Below are positions 23,186 to 36,595 of a DNA stretch of 64,000 nt, piece after piece. The stretch comes from Polytrichum commune (taxonomy: Eukaryota; Streptophyta; Polytrichopsida; Polytrichales; Polytrichaceae), in NCBI GenBank assembly GCA_950295325.1, contig OX485803.1, forward strand, positions 71,871,554 to 71,935,553. The letters run 5' to 3'. Position numbers and translations under genes: made by a program. Within the stretch, counting starts at the first letter, position 1, and the number at the start of each line of letters is the position of its first letter. A model generated the notes under the pieces. That model was given only the letters and a program-made list of their open reading frames with translations, ran no database searches and had not been told where the DNA came from.

Positions 23186-24970
23186 ATGGCGATGCATTCC
23201 TTGGGTGCCGCTCGGCACAATGCGGCAGACCTGGCCGCCGTATTGGCAAATGCCAACACAACGTTGCGGAACGCAGGCCTGTTGTCTGCGCTGCTGCAAG
23301 GCTCGCAGCAGCTGCCTCCGATGTTTATCGACGCAGAAAATGTTCAGTCCACCGCCGCAGCCGCACAGCGTCAAAACCAAGCTATGGGTGCGGAGGAGAA
23401 GGGCCAGCTATCCTGCAGCAGTAGCAACCAAACCCAGATTCCGGTGGTGGACCTGTCGTTGCTGAGCGATCCGTCGGCGCGAGCTGGGCTGGTGGCCTCC
23501 CTCGCGGAGGCGTGTGAGAAGTTCGGGTTCTTCCAGGTGGTGAACCATGGGGTGGACAAGGGATTGATCGAGCGGTGCGAGGCGGAGGCACACAAGATGT
23601 TCGAGCTTCCTTTGGATGTGAAGGAGCGGGTGCACCGGCCTCCTGGAACGTCGTTTGGCTACGGGGCCAACACCTGGGTTAACCAGACGGTCATGCACTG
23701 GGCTGAGAGCTTCCATATGCAGCTGCACCCCACTTCCAACATCCGGGACTTCTCCGGGAAGCTTTTCTCCGAGGGCGATCCCTCCAAATTCAGGTACTCA
23801 CACCCCCTTCTCTCGATTCGTACAAATTAAATTCTTCAAAGCAATCATCACTGAGCAAAAGACTACAGTTGGATAACATTGTTCAAATCAGCTTCTCTTT
23901 TTACAATCAAGGAACAACTCTCCAAGAATGGGGGTCTTCATTTTGAGGAATGAATGTCGGGCAGAGCACAGTCAAATGGCAAACTCCGAGTAGTCGAACT
24001 CACCCCCATTATGAGAGGAGGAGAGGAGAGGAACGAAGTTTAAAACGTAAAGCCTTTGGCGCACATTGAGTCAGCAGATTGAGGCTTGAAATTGCACATC
24101 TTGTCCTACATGGGAATTTGATGTGCCTTTGGAAAAGGATTTGTTAATTTGGGGTAAGCTCTCAGCTGACACTGTTGTTGCAATGGCTCTTGCAGTTCCA
24201 CAGTGGAGGAATACATGGCGGAGATTGAGAAGCTGGCTCGCCAGTTGCTGGAGCTGCTCACCGAAGGCTTGGGTCTGGAGCCCACAACCTTCAATCACTA
24301 CGTGGAGACTGAGCGGATGATGTCAATGCGCTTCAACCTGTACCCGCCTTGCCCGCAACCGGAGCTCGCCATCGGCCTGCGAGCGCACACTGATCCCCAC
24401 CTGCTCACCATCCTCCACCAAGACGAGATTGCCGGTCTCCAAGTGCACATTAACGATCAATGGATCACTGTCAAGCCCCGCCCAGACTGCTTCGTCATCA
24501 ACATCGGCGACCTCTTCCAGGTATTCCTCGTTGTGTTGCTTGCTTTTGCTAAAATCTCCAATGTCAACTACCCCGAGCTCCAACAAGAAAGGATTTCCAT
24601 TTCCATTTCTGGGGGCCTAACTTAGGTCATTTTTGTCAAGAATGTGTTTGATCCAAACAGCTTTCAAGGATTGAGTGAATCTATTGTGCCTAACCCAGTT
24701 TCTGTCACCAATGTTGATCTGCAGGTGTTGAGCAACACAAGGTACAAGAGCGTCCTCCACCGAGCTGCAGTGAACGGCACCACAAAGCGCCTCTCCCTTG
24801 CGTGTTTCCTGAACCCGCCTTTGAGTGCCACAGTGGAGGCTCCTCCGGAGCTCATCACCGACGAGCGGCCGCAAGTCTACCGACCTTTCACATGGCTGGA
24901 GTATCTCACTAATGCATACAAGTTCCATCCTGCCAATGGAGGCGAGAGGCACGAGCGGTTCTTCAAATGA
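23186..24970 (+). CDS. 2-oxoglutarate-dependent dioxygenase, gibberellin-oxidase type
   Basis: Three exons, 23186-23793, 24196-24520 and 24725-24970, joined in frame with GT-AG introns of 402 and 204 bp, give 392 aa. The N-terminal dioxygenase domain starts at IPVVDLSLL. The catalytic Fe(II)/2OG domain starts near RFNLYPPCPQPEL and has the iron ligands H267, D269 (HTD) and H323 (VLHR) plus the 2-oxoglutarate-binding R333xS335 (RLS). The block LLTILHQDEIAGLQV and the tail YRPFTWLEYL resemble GA20- and GA3-oxidases, so it belongs to the plant DOXC class, a cytosolic oxidase of small molecules. The exact substrate (gibberellin-like diterpenoid, flavonoid or other) cannot be told. The start was chosen at the first ATG in frame; a second ATG follows two codons later. 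The first ~75 residues are Ala/Gln-rich and poorly conserved. All key residues are intact. Confidence 0.9.
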
Positions 24971-27310
24971 GAGAGTATTATATAAACCTTCGTTCATCAT
25001 CATTCGCAACAAAATCCTTCTTCAGCCCGCCCGTAGGTGTCTGTCTGTACACCAAATGCTTCCTCAAAAAACACCCATCTCGCGTGACTTACCGACGTTG
25101 CCCCGACATTTTCAGAGCAATTTTTTTTTTCCGAGCTCTTGGGAAGGGCTACACCGATCGAGAGGCTGACAAACAGACAAAGCAAAGTTTATGCTCGGAG
25201 ATTCGATCACTCACAGAGGGTGGGTTTTTAGCGGGGGCAGCAAATCAATTGACTCCATCAACTCGACCTACCTCAAACCTGACGACATCATCTGATCATA
25301 ATATTCTGTAGCATAAACATTGCAAGCGTAACCCATTTTGCCAATTATGAACTCATTTATAATGGCAATTCCTCTGACAGCGTACCCAGGCAAGGCAGTC
25401 GCTGCACATCGAAAGAGACGTCACGGTGGTCGAGGTACTCAGCATCACCTGGAGGTCCAAACGAATGCAATAGCTGGCAGTGCATGCCCATGGAGATCAT
25501 CAACTTCTGTACATTTGAAGAGAATGGGAGAACGCAGGGAGTGTGTCATTAAATTCGGAGACAATGAGTGACTGTTTCGGTGAAGCAGTCGATAAATTAA
25601 TCTTGATGAGAAATAGGGAGGTTATGTACCTGCAGTGGTTTAAATGTTGAGCCCTCTGTCGAGGCAGCAGGGAAATGAAACCGGGCATCATCAAAAGAAA
25701 CTAACCACAGGTCCTACTGTTGTAAAATAGTCCGTATGCGAACTTTGCTGTACATTACTGATACATGGGATGCTGGCTCCCATTTTTTTGAATAAACTTG
25801 TATTACTTGTCCTCGGACCTCTCTACTCCAATCCAATCTCCTGTGGCTAAGTCAATGTAACTCCCTCTTTCAGCAAAATTGCTGAGATTTTGGGCCCCTG
25901 GAATTGTCTTTGTCGATTATACAATACGAGTCTCAAATGCAACTATATACCTAGCTCGAATGGTTCTAGCTGATGATAGTTGCTGCTCAAATGACCCAGT
26001 ACAAGATCTCGAAACACAGTCGTTGAAGGATTGAGGTCGCCTTGTGGTTTTATTTCTAGTTTAATTTATTTTGAAATCTTTCCTGCAGCATTCATCGGTC
26101 AATCTTATGCCATCTGTGCATTAACCTGTTGCTTGCTCGCATCATCTCCTCTTCAGATGTGCAAGGCTGTAAGAAAATGCTGGAGCTGCCTCATTGGTGG
26201 CAAATGTCAGTCTGCAAACAACTGCAACTGTGCCGTATCATTCCCCATTTATTGATGATGTTCGAAGTACATTGATCTTACAGAGGCTGTCCTGATTTGA
26301 AATATTGGACCAGATTATACAAGCATTTCCAAAATCTGCAGTTTGTCACATGAGCAGTTCAGACACATCAATTGTCCTTGAGATCACGAACAATTCAAGC
26401 TCGACATCTCACAAGTCACTTTGATTTCCAAGTATGATGCAAGACAGTAGAGGATGTTAAAACTGTCAGTTTAATGAGAGCTGACTATTCTGTAGCTACA
26501 ACCTATTTACTATACTGTCAATCTTCAAACAATTCCCACTACCTAGTAATGGAAAGGGGATTCCAAGGCCTTACCAGAGTGAGTTAAGCCTCACTTGAAT
26601 TTTGTGTGCCAACATGGTTAAGAACCCAACACCATCATATGTTAGGTGCCTGACGTTAAGGTTTGGACATTTTCAAAATTAGTATGTACTTATTGTGTAA
26701 GATTTTAGGGTTTACAACTTCAAAGATCTAAAATGAACTTCAATATGAACTTTAAGGTGTTTAAGGTTATATTGAAAAGAAAAGAGAAGTTTGAAATGTC
26801 AAGTTTGACTCATCCAAAATTCAATTCACTTATCAAATGTAAAATTTCCTTATAATCATAACATGCACATACCGGTATCCTAAATGAATATTAGGGAATT
26901 TTGGACTCATACGTATGACCTAGATTTATATACTTATACCAAACACACACACCCACACACATATAAAAATTTGTTATCACGTTTGTTCCTATTATAATTT
27001 TCACACCCTCTTTGTCATATGTTGTGTTTATTACTCAATTTGATTCAATATCATATACCAAATACACTTTTACTTCAAGGCTTGTTTTGGGTTCATAGAG
27101 TGTACCCCTTGTAAGAAGGGCTAATTTCAAACACGAAGCCGCACAAAAACTTCCATCAATTACCAATCTTGCCACGGTTAGTCACCCACCTTCATTGTGC
27201 ATTTTGAAAATACATGTGTTTGAACAGAGTCTCCAATTTATGTGGATTGGATGACTTATCAACTCATGAACAAAATCTTGACTCTAAAGTTTCTACAATT
27301 ATGCCCACTG
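24971..27310. other. Downstream region without a recognised gene
   Basis: Immediately 3' of the dioxygenase. An AATAAA-like word at 25791 could serve as a distal polyadenylation signal, though it is far from the stop. Open frames here (for example 26031-26255, Cys-rich) show no domain or splice context. Confidence 0.35.
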
Positions 27311-27320
27311 GTAGAGTTGT

Positions 27321-27413
27321 AGTTGGGGCGAACCAACCCGTACATTGGTTCCTTGGAGGCAAGGGTTTAGGCATCCAACAAGAAACAAGTGTATGGGTCG
27401 GTTCGCCCAAATC
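27321..27413 (+). mobile_element. 93-bp foldback element, copy 3
   Basis: The arms start GGCGAACCAACCCGTACATT and pair with the right arm around the shared loop AAGGGTTTAGGCATCCAA. It is flanked by a perfect 10-bp TSD, GTAGAGTTGT (27311-27320 and 27414-27423). It has the same orientation as copy 2 and opposite to copy 1. Confidence 0.9.
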
Positions 27414-27423
27414 GTAGAGTTGT

Positions 27424-30400
27424 GGATCTCACAAAATGTAATAGTATTCAGTCTTTAATAACACGAAGAAAATTGAAAGCCTCCACGTCTGCATTCTATC
27501 CAATGTTCGTATTTCAAGGGAGAACTTTGCCATGTTCAAGTTTGTTATCCAAAATGGATCAAGAGAATCCGAAATGACATGGAGCCTACACAACTTCACA
27601 TGGATAATGTTAAGCATTCAATTTCTTTGAACTTTGTTTAAGCCTACGGTCCTACCTCAAGATAGAGGATGGAGTTGGGAGAAAACATAGAAAACAATCA
27701 ACACAAATTCACATATATATATATATATATATATATCTCATAATTGTATGCTAATTTATTTTCTTCTTGATGGTATAATTAGATGAATTTGGTCCACTAG
27801 TTCCATCATCCCGCAACTAAAGTGACCAATTCAATCAGTTATGGGCTTTTAATGATGTTGAGTTGGTTTTAGGAGGCAAGCAGGGACCCATAGAGGACCA
27901 TTTGAGGAACACAACTAAGTTATAGGTTTGTAATATATAATGAAAACTATTTACATAGATTCAAACATTTCATACAATTTCATTTGACGTAATCTAAAAA
28001 CATTCTAAATTTATATTGCTTTTACTTAGACAATTTATAGAGGGAATGAACTTCAGATGGTGGGATTTATAGTCGGCAAATGGCACTAGATAATAAATGC
28101 TTGATATAGGTCAAGCGGGTCATTAATTTATCACAAATTGATGAAGTGGTATTTGTAGTTAGGATTTTGGATATGACAAAAAACCAAGGAAGTAATCAGG
28201 GAAGATTTAAAAGGTGATTCCTATATCATTCAGGTGTCTCAAATTAGTTTTATTAAGACAATCACATGATCATTTCATGGTAGTTCAAGATTCAGACTTA
28301 CAAGTTGTTTCTTTTAACATACAAAATTCAAAATCGCTCAATCATAGTACACATAATTTGTGACAGTCACTCAACTTCACACTGCAATAGTCTGGCAGTG
28401 AGTTCATTTTAAATGAACCAAGTGCGGTGCATAAGCATAGGCCCAACCATCGGCAATAATCTTGCATTAGTATCTTATTGGAGTCTCATTACCAAAGCCA
28501 ATAGCACTTTGGTGTAGTCAATTGTCTTGTGTTAATCAAACTCGTTTGATATAACTTGAAAAGGCAATGCAGTCATCATTACATGATTCTGCATTCTCCT
28601 TCATTAGTTTTTAATTTATTAACATAGTCGAGCAATGGTCTTTACCAAGTCTCGGCCATTGTATCTCTCATTTGAAACCACATAACAACCACCTCGTGAT
28701 CATTGAATTAGAATTCAGTTTCTTATTTTGTTCCTTTTAATTGGAACCTTAGTCCTTTCTCGAGTTATTATTCATCTTAGGTTTCTTCACATTGTTATAT
28801 ATCTGTAGACTATGGCCTAGCATCTTAAATTGACCATTTTCTTGTACAATTTTGATTCAAGTTACTTAGTAACCTTTAGGACTTACTTGGATACATTCTT
28901 CTCCACCTCTTAAGTTATTTAGTGAACTTTCGTAGTCCATGGCCTTTACATAATAACCTATCGGTCATCGCAAACTATCAACCTTCCAACTTTCTTCTTC
29001 TCCAAATAATCTCACGGTAACAATCAAGTTAAAAATTATCATATACTACAATGGCATCCACTATTATTTAAGAGTGAATCCTCTAAATCCAATCTGATAT
29101 AGAATTATTGCAAGACAATAGTCTCCCTTAGGACTACTCCATATTTCATTTAATATTGTTCTTCTATAACATTGATGAAGGATCCAAGTTTAATTCTTTA
29201 ATTCATCAATCTTACAAGATGATTCACAATTGGATGCTCAAGATAATTTGACCTTTATGAATGATTTCTTAAAACTATATTAGACACTTGGTCTTGATCA
29301 ATTATTCCTAATTTATTACAATTATTACATATTCTCTTTGTTCCAACACAATATTTCTCTTTTGGTAGCTTTGTTGTAGAAATTCTCATACCATGGCCTC
29401 GTAGGCAATGACCTTCACCAAATATTTATGATAATTCATACCTTGATATTAATTGCAAAAATTATGTATCCATACTTAAGAATACTTTATCCAACACATG
29501 AATTGAGTTATGGCGCAGATGATATAGATTAGTCTCCTTTTCAGTTGGAGCAATTTAATAACATAAGGTTTCAAATGTTTCAATCTTGACAAACTATAAT
29601 TTCCTTATGTGAATCCCTCACATCCATTAAGACAACAACCTCACCCTTACAACCTCATTGGTTGCTGATATCACTCATAGATCATTGATTGTATGTCTAT
29701 GATTGTACATAAGCAATTTCATCATCACACAACCATAAACATTATTAGATCTCCCTCTCATAATTATACACACATTTTCATGGGATACTACTCAAAGTAT
29801 AGCTTTAGTCATGTAATTTCATTAACAACAATGTATCTCAAATTAACTTCATCATTGAGTGATGTCAAGATAGTTTGTGCATAAGATGGATCAAAGAAAT
29901 CACTCCTTCATTGTAGACATATAGCCAATAGCTCTCTCAACCAGAGTAGACCTAAAAATAAACAAAGATCAATCCCTGATCATGTAGGAGGAAAATATGT
30001 AGCACATGCAAGTGATGGGAGAAATTGGAAAGGAACTCTTACAACCTAAACCACTTGGTTAGAGCCTAGTATTTGGCACCACGAACTTGAAACCAAGTTT
30101 ATGTGTCGATTTGTGGATCCTTGAAAGTCAACTTGAACCAAATGGTACCAATGGATTGTCAAGCCAAAAAAATGGCCACTTTCTCCTTGACATGACTTTT
30201 AATATGCTCTTATGTTTTAGAGGTTTAAGGGTTTACCATTTTCTAATATGCATTACAAAACAACAATTTCAAGCATTTACAAGGACTTATGATTTTATGG
30301 TTTGTTTTGTTATGTCAAATAAGAGAACATTGTGTGCAAAGTGACCTTATGGTCTTTACATGTCCCTTGCTTTCAACATGTGATCATGAATACAAGTTGT

Positions 30401-32439
30401 AAGCTTTTCACACAAACAACAGTTGTGTACATAGGACTATTCCATGACCACGAAACAACAATGACATGGACCTTGTTTATGGTTTAACCCCATATCAACA
30501 AAAAATTAATCAAATTAGATGTGAAAAACCCAAGTATATTATGTATGAGCTTTCAAAACAACAACAACAACAACAACAACAATCAAAGTTGAACAAGTTG
30601 AACAAGTGGCTCTAGGTAATATTCCAATGTTTTGAACTCGCACAAGTTTATATGTGGTTTGAAGAATGGCCATGGCCGAGGACAACATGGTGCAGTCTTT
30701 TGGTAAGGTCTTCTTACAAGCAAAAGAACACAAGCGAGACTAAAACCAAAGCAATAGAATCATGAACATGACTAATATTGTTGAGGATAGATCATAAAAT
30801 GTAATTGACATCTTTCTATGCATATAATGTATATAACATAAGTGACACTACACCGCAAGGCTTCATGTCTTAAAAAACTAAATGATACTATGATTCATAA
30901 TTTAGAATTTTTTGATATACTATTCATGCTTGTCAAAGGTAAATAATCTTGAATGGGGTGGGGTGGGGGGAGATAGACTCTTTGTACAACAACAACATGA
31001 ATATATTTTAAAAAATCATACTATTTGAAAATTTTAATGATTATTCTATCATATATTTATGGGAGCCATGTTTAATTATGAGAACTTTAAGACGATTACC
31101 TACTTCAAGTTGTTGCCAATAAAGGTTGACCCATCTTCCTATGTAGTTTTTAAGTGCACCAATAGATGTTCCTCCAACTTGGGTCACTAATTACCAAAGA
31201 TGTGGTATCTACACAACTGGCTTGGACTCGTGTTGTCCATGTTAGTTACACCCATATCCCATACACGAATCAATATCCTAGGTCAACCCAATCCTATACA
31301 CTTATGCAATCATATGCTCCTTATGGCCTTCATGCCTAGCGTACCCACCATATGCATGTGTGTTCATGTCCATGCTCATGAGCCCCCCATGACCCATCAC
31401 CATGTCCAAATGTCCATGCCCCCCTGCCCATGCAATGTTTGCCACCTCCCTTGGATTTCATTCATAATACCAACCCTCTACCCATGCCATCTTGGCTTGT
31501 TGTACATGTGCATATGAATTGATTGTAAAAGACACGTTATTAAAAATTTGGTTCAAACTTTTCATTTTCATATTTTTCCCCACCTAACCCAACCCTCTAC
31601 CCGTATCCCACTTTGTAGTTAACTACACTTGCTTTTATATAGCCCTTAAGTGTCCGAGAGGTCCATTGGTCTCTCCATGCATGAAAGCATGTTTTTGACC
31701 TTCATTTTGGGTTTTTTTTTGTGTGTGTGTGTGGGGGGGGGGGGGGGGGGGCGGTCAAAAGTTACCTATCAAATTCTAACTCAATCTTTCGGTGCACTTT
31801 TTGGATCGGTTGAATATGTTGATATTCTTGAAGATTTCAATTCCACTACACAACATGAATGGCCTTGGATGCAATACATATGTTATATTCTCATCATCAA
31901 TGTTAAGTATAGGTATAAAATAAGGTTTCAAACCCATAAATACATAGAACATGAATTTTGAACTTGGTGAGGCTTGTGTAGATTGTGTATATGGCCATAT
32001 TTAGAGACCATGAGTTCTTTAAGGGTTGAAGACTATAGGTTGGTAAATATTGTGTACCCACAACATTAACCCCAATGTTTTTGGTGCAAAAATAAGCTTG
32101 ATGTTGTTTCCCAATTTTTTTTACAATAATAATTATATTCCATATAATAAGAACATGATTATGAATATATGAATATTATAAAATACATATTAACAATATA
32201 TTTTTACAATATTAGCAAGATATTCCAGTTTAAATAGATAAAACTACAAAAATTAAATTAAAGTTTAAACTAAAAGAAAAAGAAAAAGAAACATAAACCC
32301 CCTCCTTCAGAATAGCGTACAATCATTATACATTGTCATGCCCTTGTGATATACCCAACTCCTTCCCTTAACTTAAAAGTCTTCAAATGGACATTATTTT
32401 TTACGCAAACCTCTCATATAAAAATAATCTTGATTGATG
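27424..32439. other. Long AT-rich gene-free interval
   Basis: It holds (AT)n at 27713-27736, (CAA)n at 30557-30582, a GT tract followed by 19 G at 31733-31751, and the dispersed repeat continuing to about 32065 that is shared with 5374-5560. The 31200-31517 frame is low-complexity CCATGC DNA, not a gene. No coding signal is seen. Confidence 0.4.
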
Positions 32440-32650
32440 AGTACGATATTTAGTATCACTTACTATTTGAAATTACACAATGCTATAACTTTTTATTGTG
32501 TATCTCTTTGTGCCAACAAAAGTCAGATTGATTGTTTGAATATTATAGAACATTAACATCTTTAATTGGTAAAATAACAATATAAATATATAGCATTGTG
32601 TAACTCCAGATAGTAAGTGACACTAAGTACAATATTTAGTGTAGTGTGCA
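32440..32650. mobile_element. Short TA-flanked inverted-repeat element
   Basis: About 210 bp. The right end read inward, CACTAAATATTGTACTTAG, then GTCACTTACTATCTGGAG and TTACACAATGCTATA, is mirrored on the left by ATATTTAGTATCACTTAC and TTACACAATGCTATA, although the extreme left tip has diverged. Partial relatives are at 20385 and 16561. It is non-coding. Confidence 0.55.
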
Positions 32651-32775
32651 TACACTATATTCTCCTAATGTTTTTAATGTAGAAATAAGCTCAATAACCT
32701 GGAAGATCCAACATACAGTCAAGAGCTCTACCTCGCCCATCCATGGTTGTTCCAAGTGAGGGCGAGGTTATCTAA

Positions 32776-33275
32776 GGGCCACTTCACACACGAGACTGAG
32801 AGCCTATGACCATTACACTTCAAGCACTCTCGTTGGTGGAAAAGGCGGAGCCGCTCCAAGTTCGCTTCACACTATGCTCGAGGGACCAACATAGTATGTG
32901 AATGTAAGATGGATGTAAATTCTACATGGATTCCTACATGGCATCATATGGATCATGTTTCATGGTCACTTGGATTGTTCTCATAAAACCACTTCTTGGA
33001 GGTAGGCCTAACACAAAATTGGGAAACTATGGCACTCCGAACGTTCACAACCGCTGATTTATATTATTTTATCATGCGTGAGGACCCGCATGAATAGAAA
33101 TTCATTGAAATAGCATTTGGTTGAGGGCCCGGTCACATACGACTTCACACCACACTTGAGGATATGTGACCACACTACATGATTTTGGAGGTGTGTTGAG
33201 ACGGCCTTTAGACACTTTCTTTTAGGCTCTCACAGTTTCATGGTCACGGCTCTTGGCTCGTGTGTGAAGTGGCCC
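32776..33275. mobile_element. Tourist-like (PIF/Harbinger-type) element, copy 2, complete
   Basis: Exactly 500 bp. The perfect 19-bp inverted repeat GGGCCACTTCACACACGAG continues imperfectly to about 40 bp. It is flanked by TAA on each side (32773-32775 and 33276-33278). The interior matches the interrupted copy at 800-1596 in reverse. No transposase is present. Confidence 0.88.
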
Positions 33276-33278
33276 TAA

Positions 33279-34439
33279 GTATGTTATCAACAATTTGAAA
33301 TGAAGCATTTTTGGGAAAAAAAAATTTAAAAAAATCCTAATCATTGGCACATCTTGGGCCTCCAATCATGTTGTTGCTCTAAGACTTGAAGAAAAAAAAT
33401 TAAACATGTTACACACAGAAAATGACAAACCAATTTATGAATCAAATTGTTCACCGTTTAAGTAGGTACTCAACCAAAATTAATATTGTGGTGTTATAAG
33501 CTCAATACTCACAGATCTTCCCCAAGCATAGTATTTGCCACATAGTTTAATACTTTCAAAATTTTGTTTATAAAAAAATATATAATAAAAGAAGAAGAAG
33601 AAGAAGAACTCTAGTCTCCGAGGGAGACCAAAGTGAATGACTGTCTATTTGTAAGACATTCTCTGGCCATATCCTAATGGATCATGATGTTAGATGTATA
33701 ACTTACTTCACCTTTTGCAGGGAGTAAACACTAATAAATCAAGGAACAATATCTTTTAATAATAACCATGGTTATTGGACGTTGTCTGAGAATATAATAT
33801 CGTAGAAGGTAGACTATAATTATTTTTTTGGTAATGAGTGGGCACCATGCCATTTAGCTTCATATTGGTTGGAAGTGAGTGTGAATTCCATACTATCTAG
33901 TCTGATTTCAATTCATGTAGAGCTCATTTGAGTGGATGTGTTTGTGAATAGCTTAGTGTTGCTATGTGAATATGCGCAAAAAATGTAGCTTCAACCAACG
34001 GCATATCCCTACACTAATATTAATCAAGCTTAAACAATGATTTGTGCCACTACCAACTTTTTGATTATGTTATAATAGATTGTGGCAGGTCTAGGGGGTT
34101 TGTGATGGGTTGTGTGTTTGCAAGTTGTAATGCATGTCTGACAAACAAGTAGTGTGTTTTGGGGACGGTTGGCAGGAAAAACCAACGTGGCTATCTTGGA
34201 CAAAACAAAGATCTCATTGGTCAAGCGGGGGGCAAGGGGATGCATTTATGGTTGTTTTCTACTGTGGCATGGGTACATGTGTCAAGAGGAGGTAGTTTTC
34301 AAGATTGGAACGTGGCAATACCGAGGCGAGGGACACTTTGACTCCCACGTTTTGTTGCAAGGATATTTTATTATTGCTCCCATTATGTTATTGCGCATGT
34401 GGGCTTTGAAGGGGTTAGAGGCTATTAGTTCTTGTGGTG
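33279..34439. other. Gene-free interval
   Basis: It contains (GAA)n at 33590-33608. Frames at 34154-34444 show no domain. Nothing else is supported. Confidence 0.35.
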
Positions 34440-34610
34440 GTTAAGATGAACCAAGTCCAACCGCTTGAATGTTGTGATCTTTCAATTTTTCTTTATTCAT
34501 TTTAGGTATACTCCACATATTTGTCTACATTAATCGTTGAAGTGTTGAACATCAACTGTTTACTTCTCAAACTCGATTGGTTCATGTGTAATTAGCAGTT
34601 GGTTTTCCCC
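34440..34610 (-). repeat. GGGGA-ended dispersed repeat, copy 2
   Basis: Read on the minus strand it starts GGGGAAAACCAACTGCTAAT and continues with CATGAACCAATCGAGTTTG, matching the start of copies 1 and 3. The other end is poorly defined. Confidence 0.5.
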
Positions 34611-35480
34611 GTTCATTTTCACTCCAACTGTGAACACACTGCACTTCGAATTTGCTACAAAGAGTGCAATGTAAGGTGTAAGAATCTTCATTTACACCTT
34701 CCTAAAAAGCTATGAATTTGTTGATAGCATGTAGAAATCAAGTTTTTGGGGTTTAAGAAAGAGGCGTGACATGAAGATTTCATATGCACTACACATTGCC
34801 CACAAATTCAAGAAACATTCTCACTACAACTGTGAACCACATTGCACTTCCATTTTGCTATGAAGGGCGCAATTTGAGGTGTAAGATACTTCAATACCAC
34901 CCTAAGATACATGCTTTTGTTGAGTGTCACATGCCTAAATTTTTTTTGTTTAGTATTCGGTCATGAAAACTTGGTGTTGAGGAGGTTCTTGGTTCATCCT
35001 TAGGTTCATGGCAGGGTTTACAAGACCCCCACACATGCTACATCAAAGTCACACATGGTAGAAGGCTACAAATAGTAGTTTTGCAATGCTCAATTGGGGA
35101 TTGCATGTAAGCAATGCTGCAATATTGTGATGAATGGAGAGGCACAACTGCTCTTTTTCTTGAGCAAAGTGAGAACCAAACATGATTATTTTGAAGACGC
35201 TTTATGGGTGGTAAATGTTTTTTTGGGGGAAATAAAATATGTTTATGTATGTGTATGTTGATGTGTCTTTTTATGGTGGTGTCTTTTATGTTGGTGCTTC
35301 CCTAAGGACCCCTTAATCAATAGAACTCTCAATATACACAATTGCGTTTCTAATGTTTATTTTTTGAATTATGATCTAAGGCAGGTCTTGGAGGTATGTG
35401 ACAATCAATTTAAAGATAAATGTATATTGTGAACTAGAATGCATGTGTGGGATGACTTAACAACATTGGATTGGATCAAC
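34611..35480. other. Gene-free interval
   Basis: It contains two similar stretches around CACATTGCACTTCCATTTTG and its relative (34635-34680 and 34825-34875), probably a short diverged tandem duplication. No gene is seen. Confidence 0.35.
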
Positions 35481-35930
35481 ACACTAATTATCCCAATTAG
35501 TGCATGTGCTACTAATTCCTGAAACACGCACTATTGTGCCAAATTTCAAAATGAGTGAGGGCTGATTTTTTTTACCAAGTATTCATGTATTCATGCATAC
35601 ATGCATACATGCTCATTTACCATACACTTCAAAAAAATGATTGCATGTTCTAAGGTGTTTGCATAATGCATGATGTGTTTTGGTGAGCTCAACAAGGCTT
35701 CTACTTCTTCTTCTTAGTTGGCACCACTCACTCCTAAGGCATCTCCTAACATTAAGAAATTGAAGATAGCTTGCAATGAGAGTTCTAGCACTTTGACACT
35801 TTGGACTCCCCAAACCCTAGATTTTTGGTGACACTACTTTCATAGCAATAAGAAATTTACTATCACCTTTACTAAATTTCCACATGCACTATTAGCCCAC
35901 CCTCACTAAATGGGATAATTAATGTAGTGA
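35481..35930. mobile_element. Inverted-repeat element (ATTATCCCAATTAGTG family), diverged
   Basis: The left end TAATTATCCCAATTAGTGC and the right end, read inward, TTAATTATCCCATTTAGTG are inverted repeats about 450 bp apart, like the element at 21783. The boundaries are approximate. Confidence 0.45.
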
Positions 35931-36595
35931 CTTGGCAAGTCATAGATTGTTTTCAATTTCAACTTATTATTCCAAAAGTTATTGTTCCGAGTGACTAACA
36001 CATGTGATTATTAAAACACTTTAGGTAAGTTACTAATCATCTTAAAGTCTTCAAGTGGGTACTTAGAGAGCTTCACTCAATTGGGCAACTTGTTTTCCAT
36101 TTTTATTCTTGTAGTGTTCACTCATTGGCTCATGCCGCATGGCGCTAGATGGTGGGGTGATGACCTCATCACTAGTTAGTTGGGCATGTGTCCATCTTTC
36201 ATAGACTTCCGTCACCACCACCACCATCATGAGCTCTATTGTATAAAGATTTATTGGGATATAATTGTTTCCATTCACTGGGCAAGGTAAAGATCAATCT
36301 AATAATCTTGAATTCTACAAGAAAATGTAATGACACAAACCGCCCAATCATGAAGAATGTGGAGTGGAGACTTGAGAGCAAGAAACACATAGAAAAAATT
36401 GACCTCTCTTGATCTCTTCCTCTACTAAGTAGAGAAATGAACCCCCCCTCCCTCCTTCCCTCCTCATGAGCCAAGGTTTTATTTCAATACCATATGAAAA
36501 TTCCTTAGTCCTATTCACATTGCACTAATTCTAAGTACTTTGATATAGCCCCTATAACATGAAAGTTGTATGTCATGTGTCATTATATACACAAG

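Noticed and set aside
31200-31517. 105-aa His/Met/Cys-rich frame
   Set aside because: Low-complexity CCATGC-rich DNA; composition explains it.
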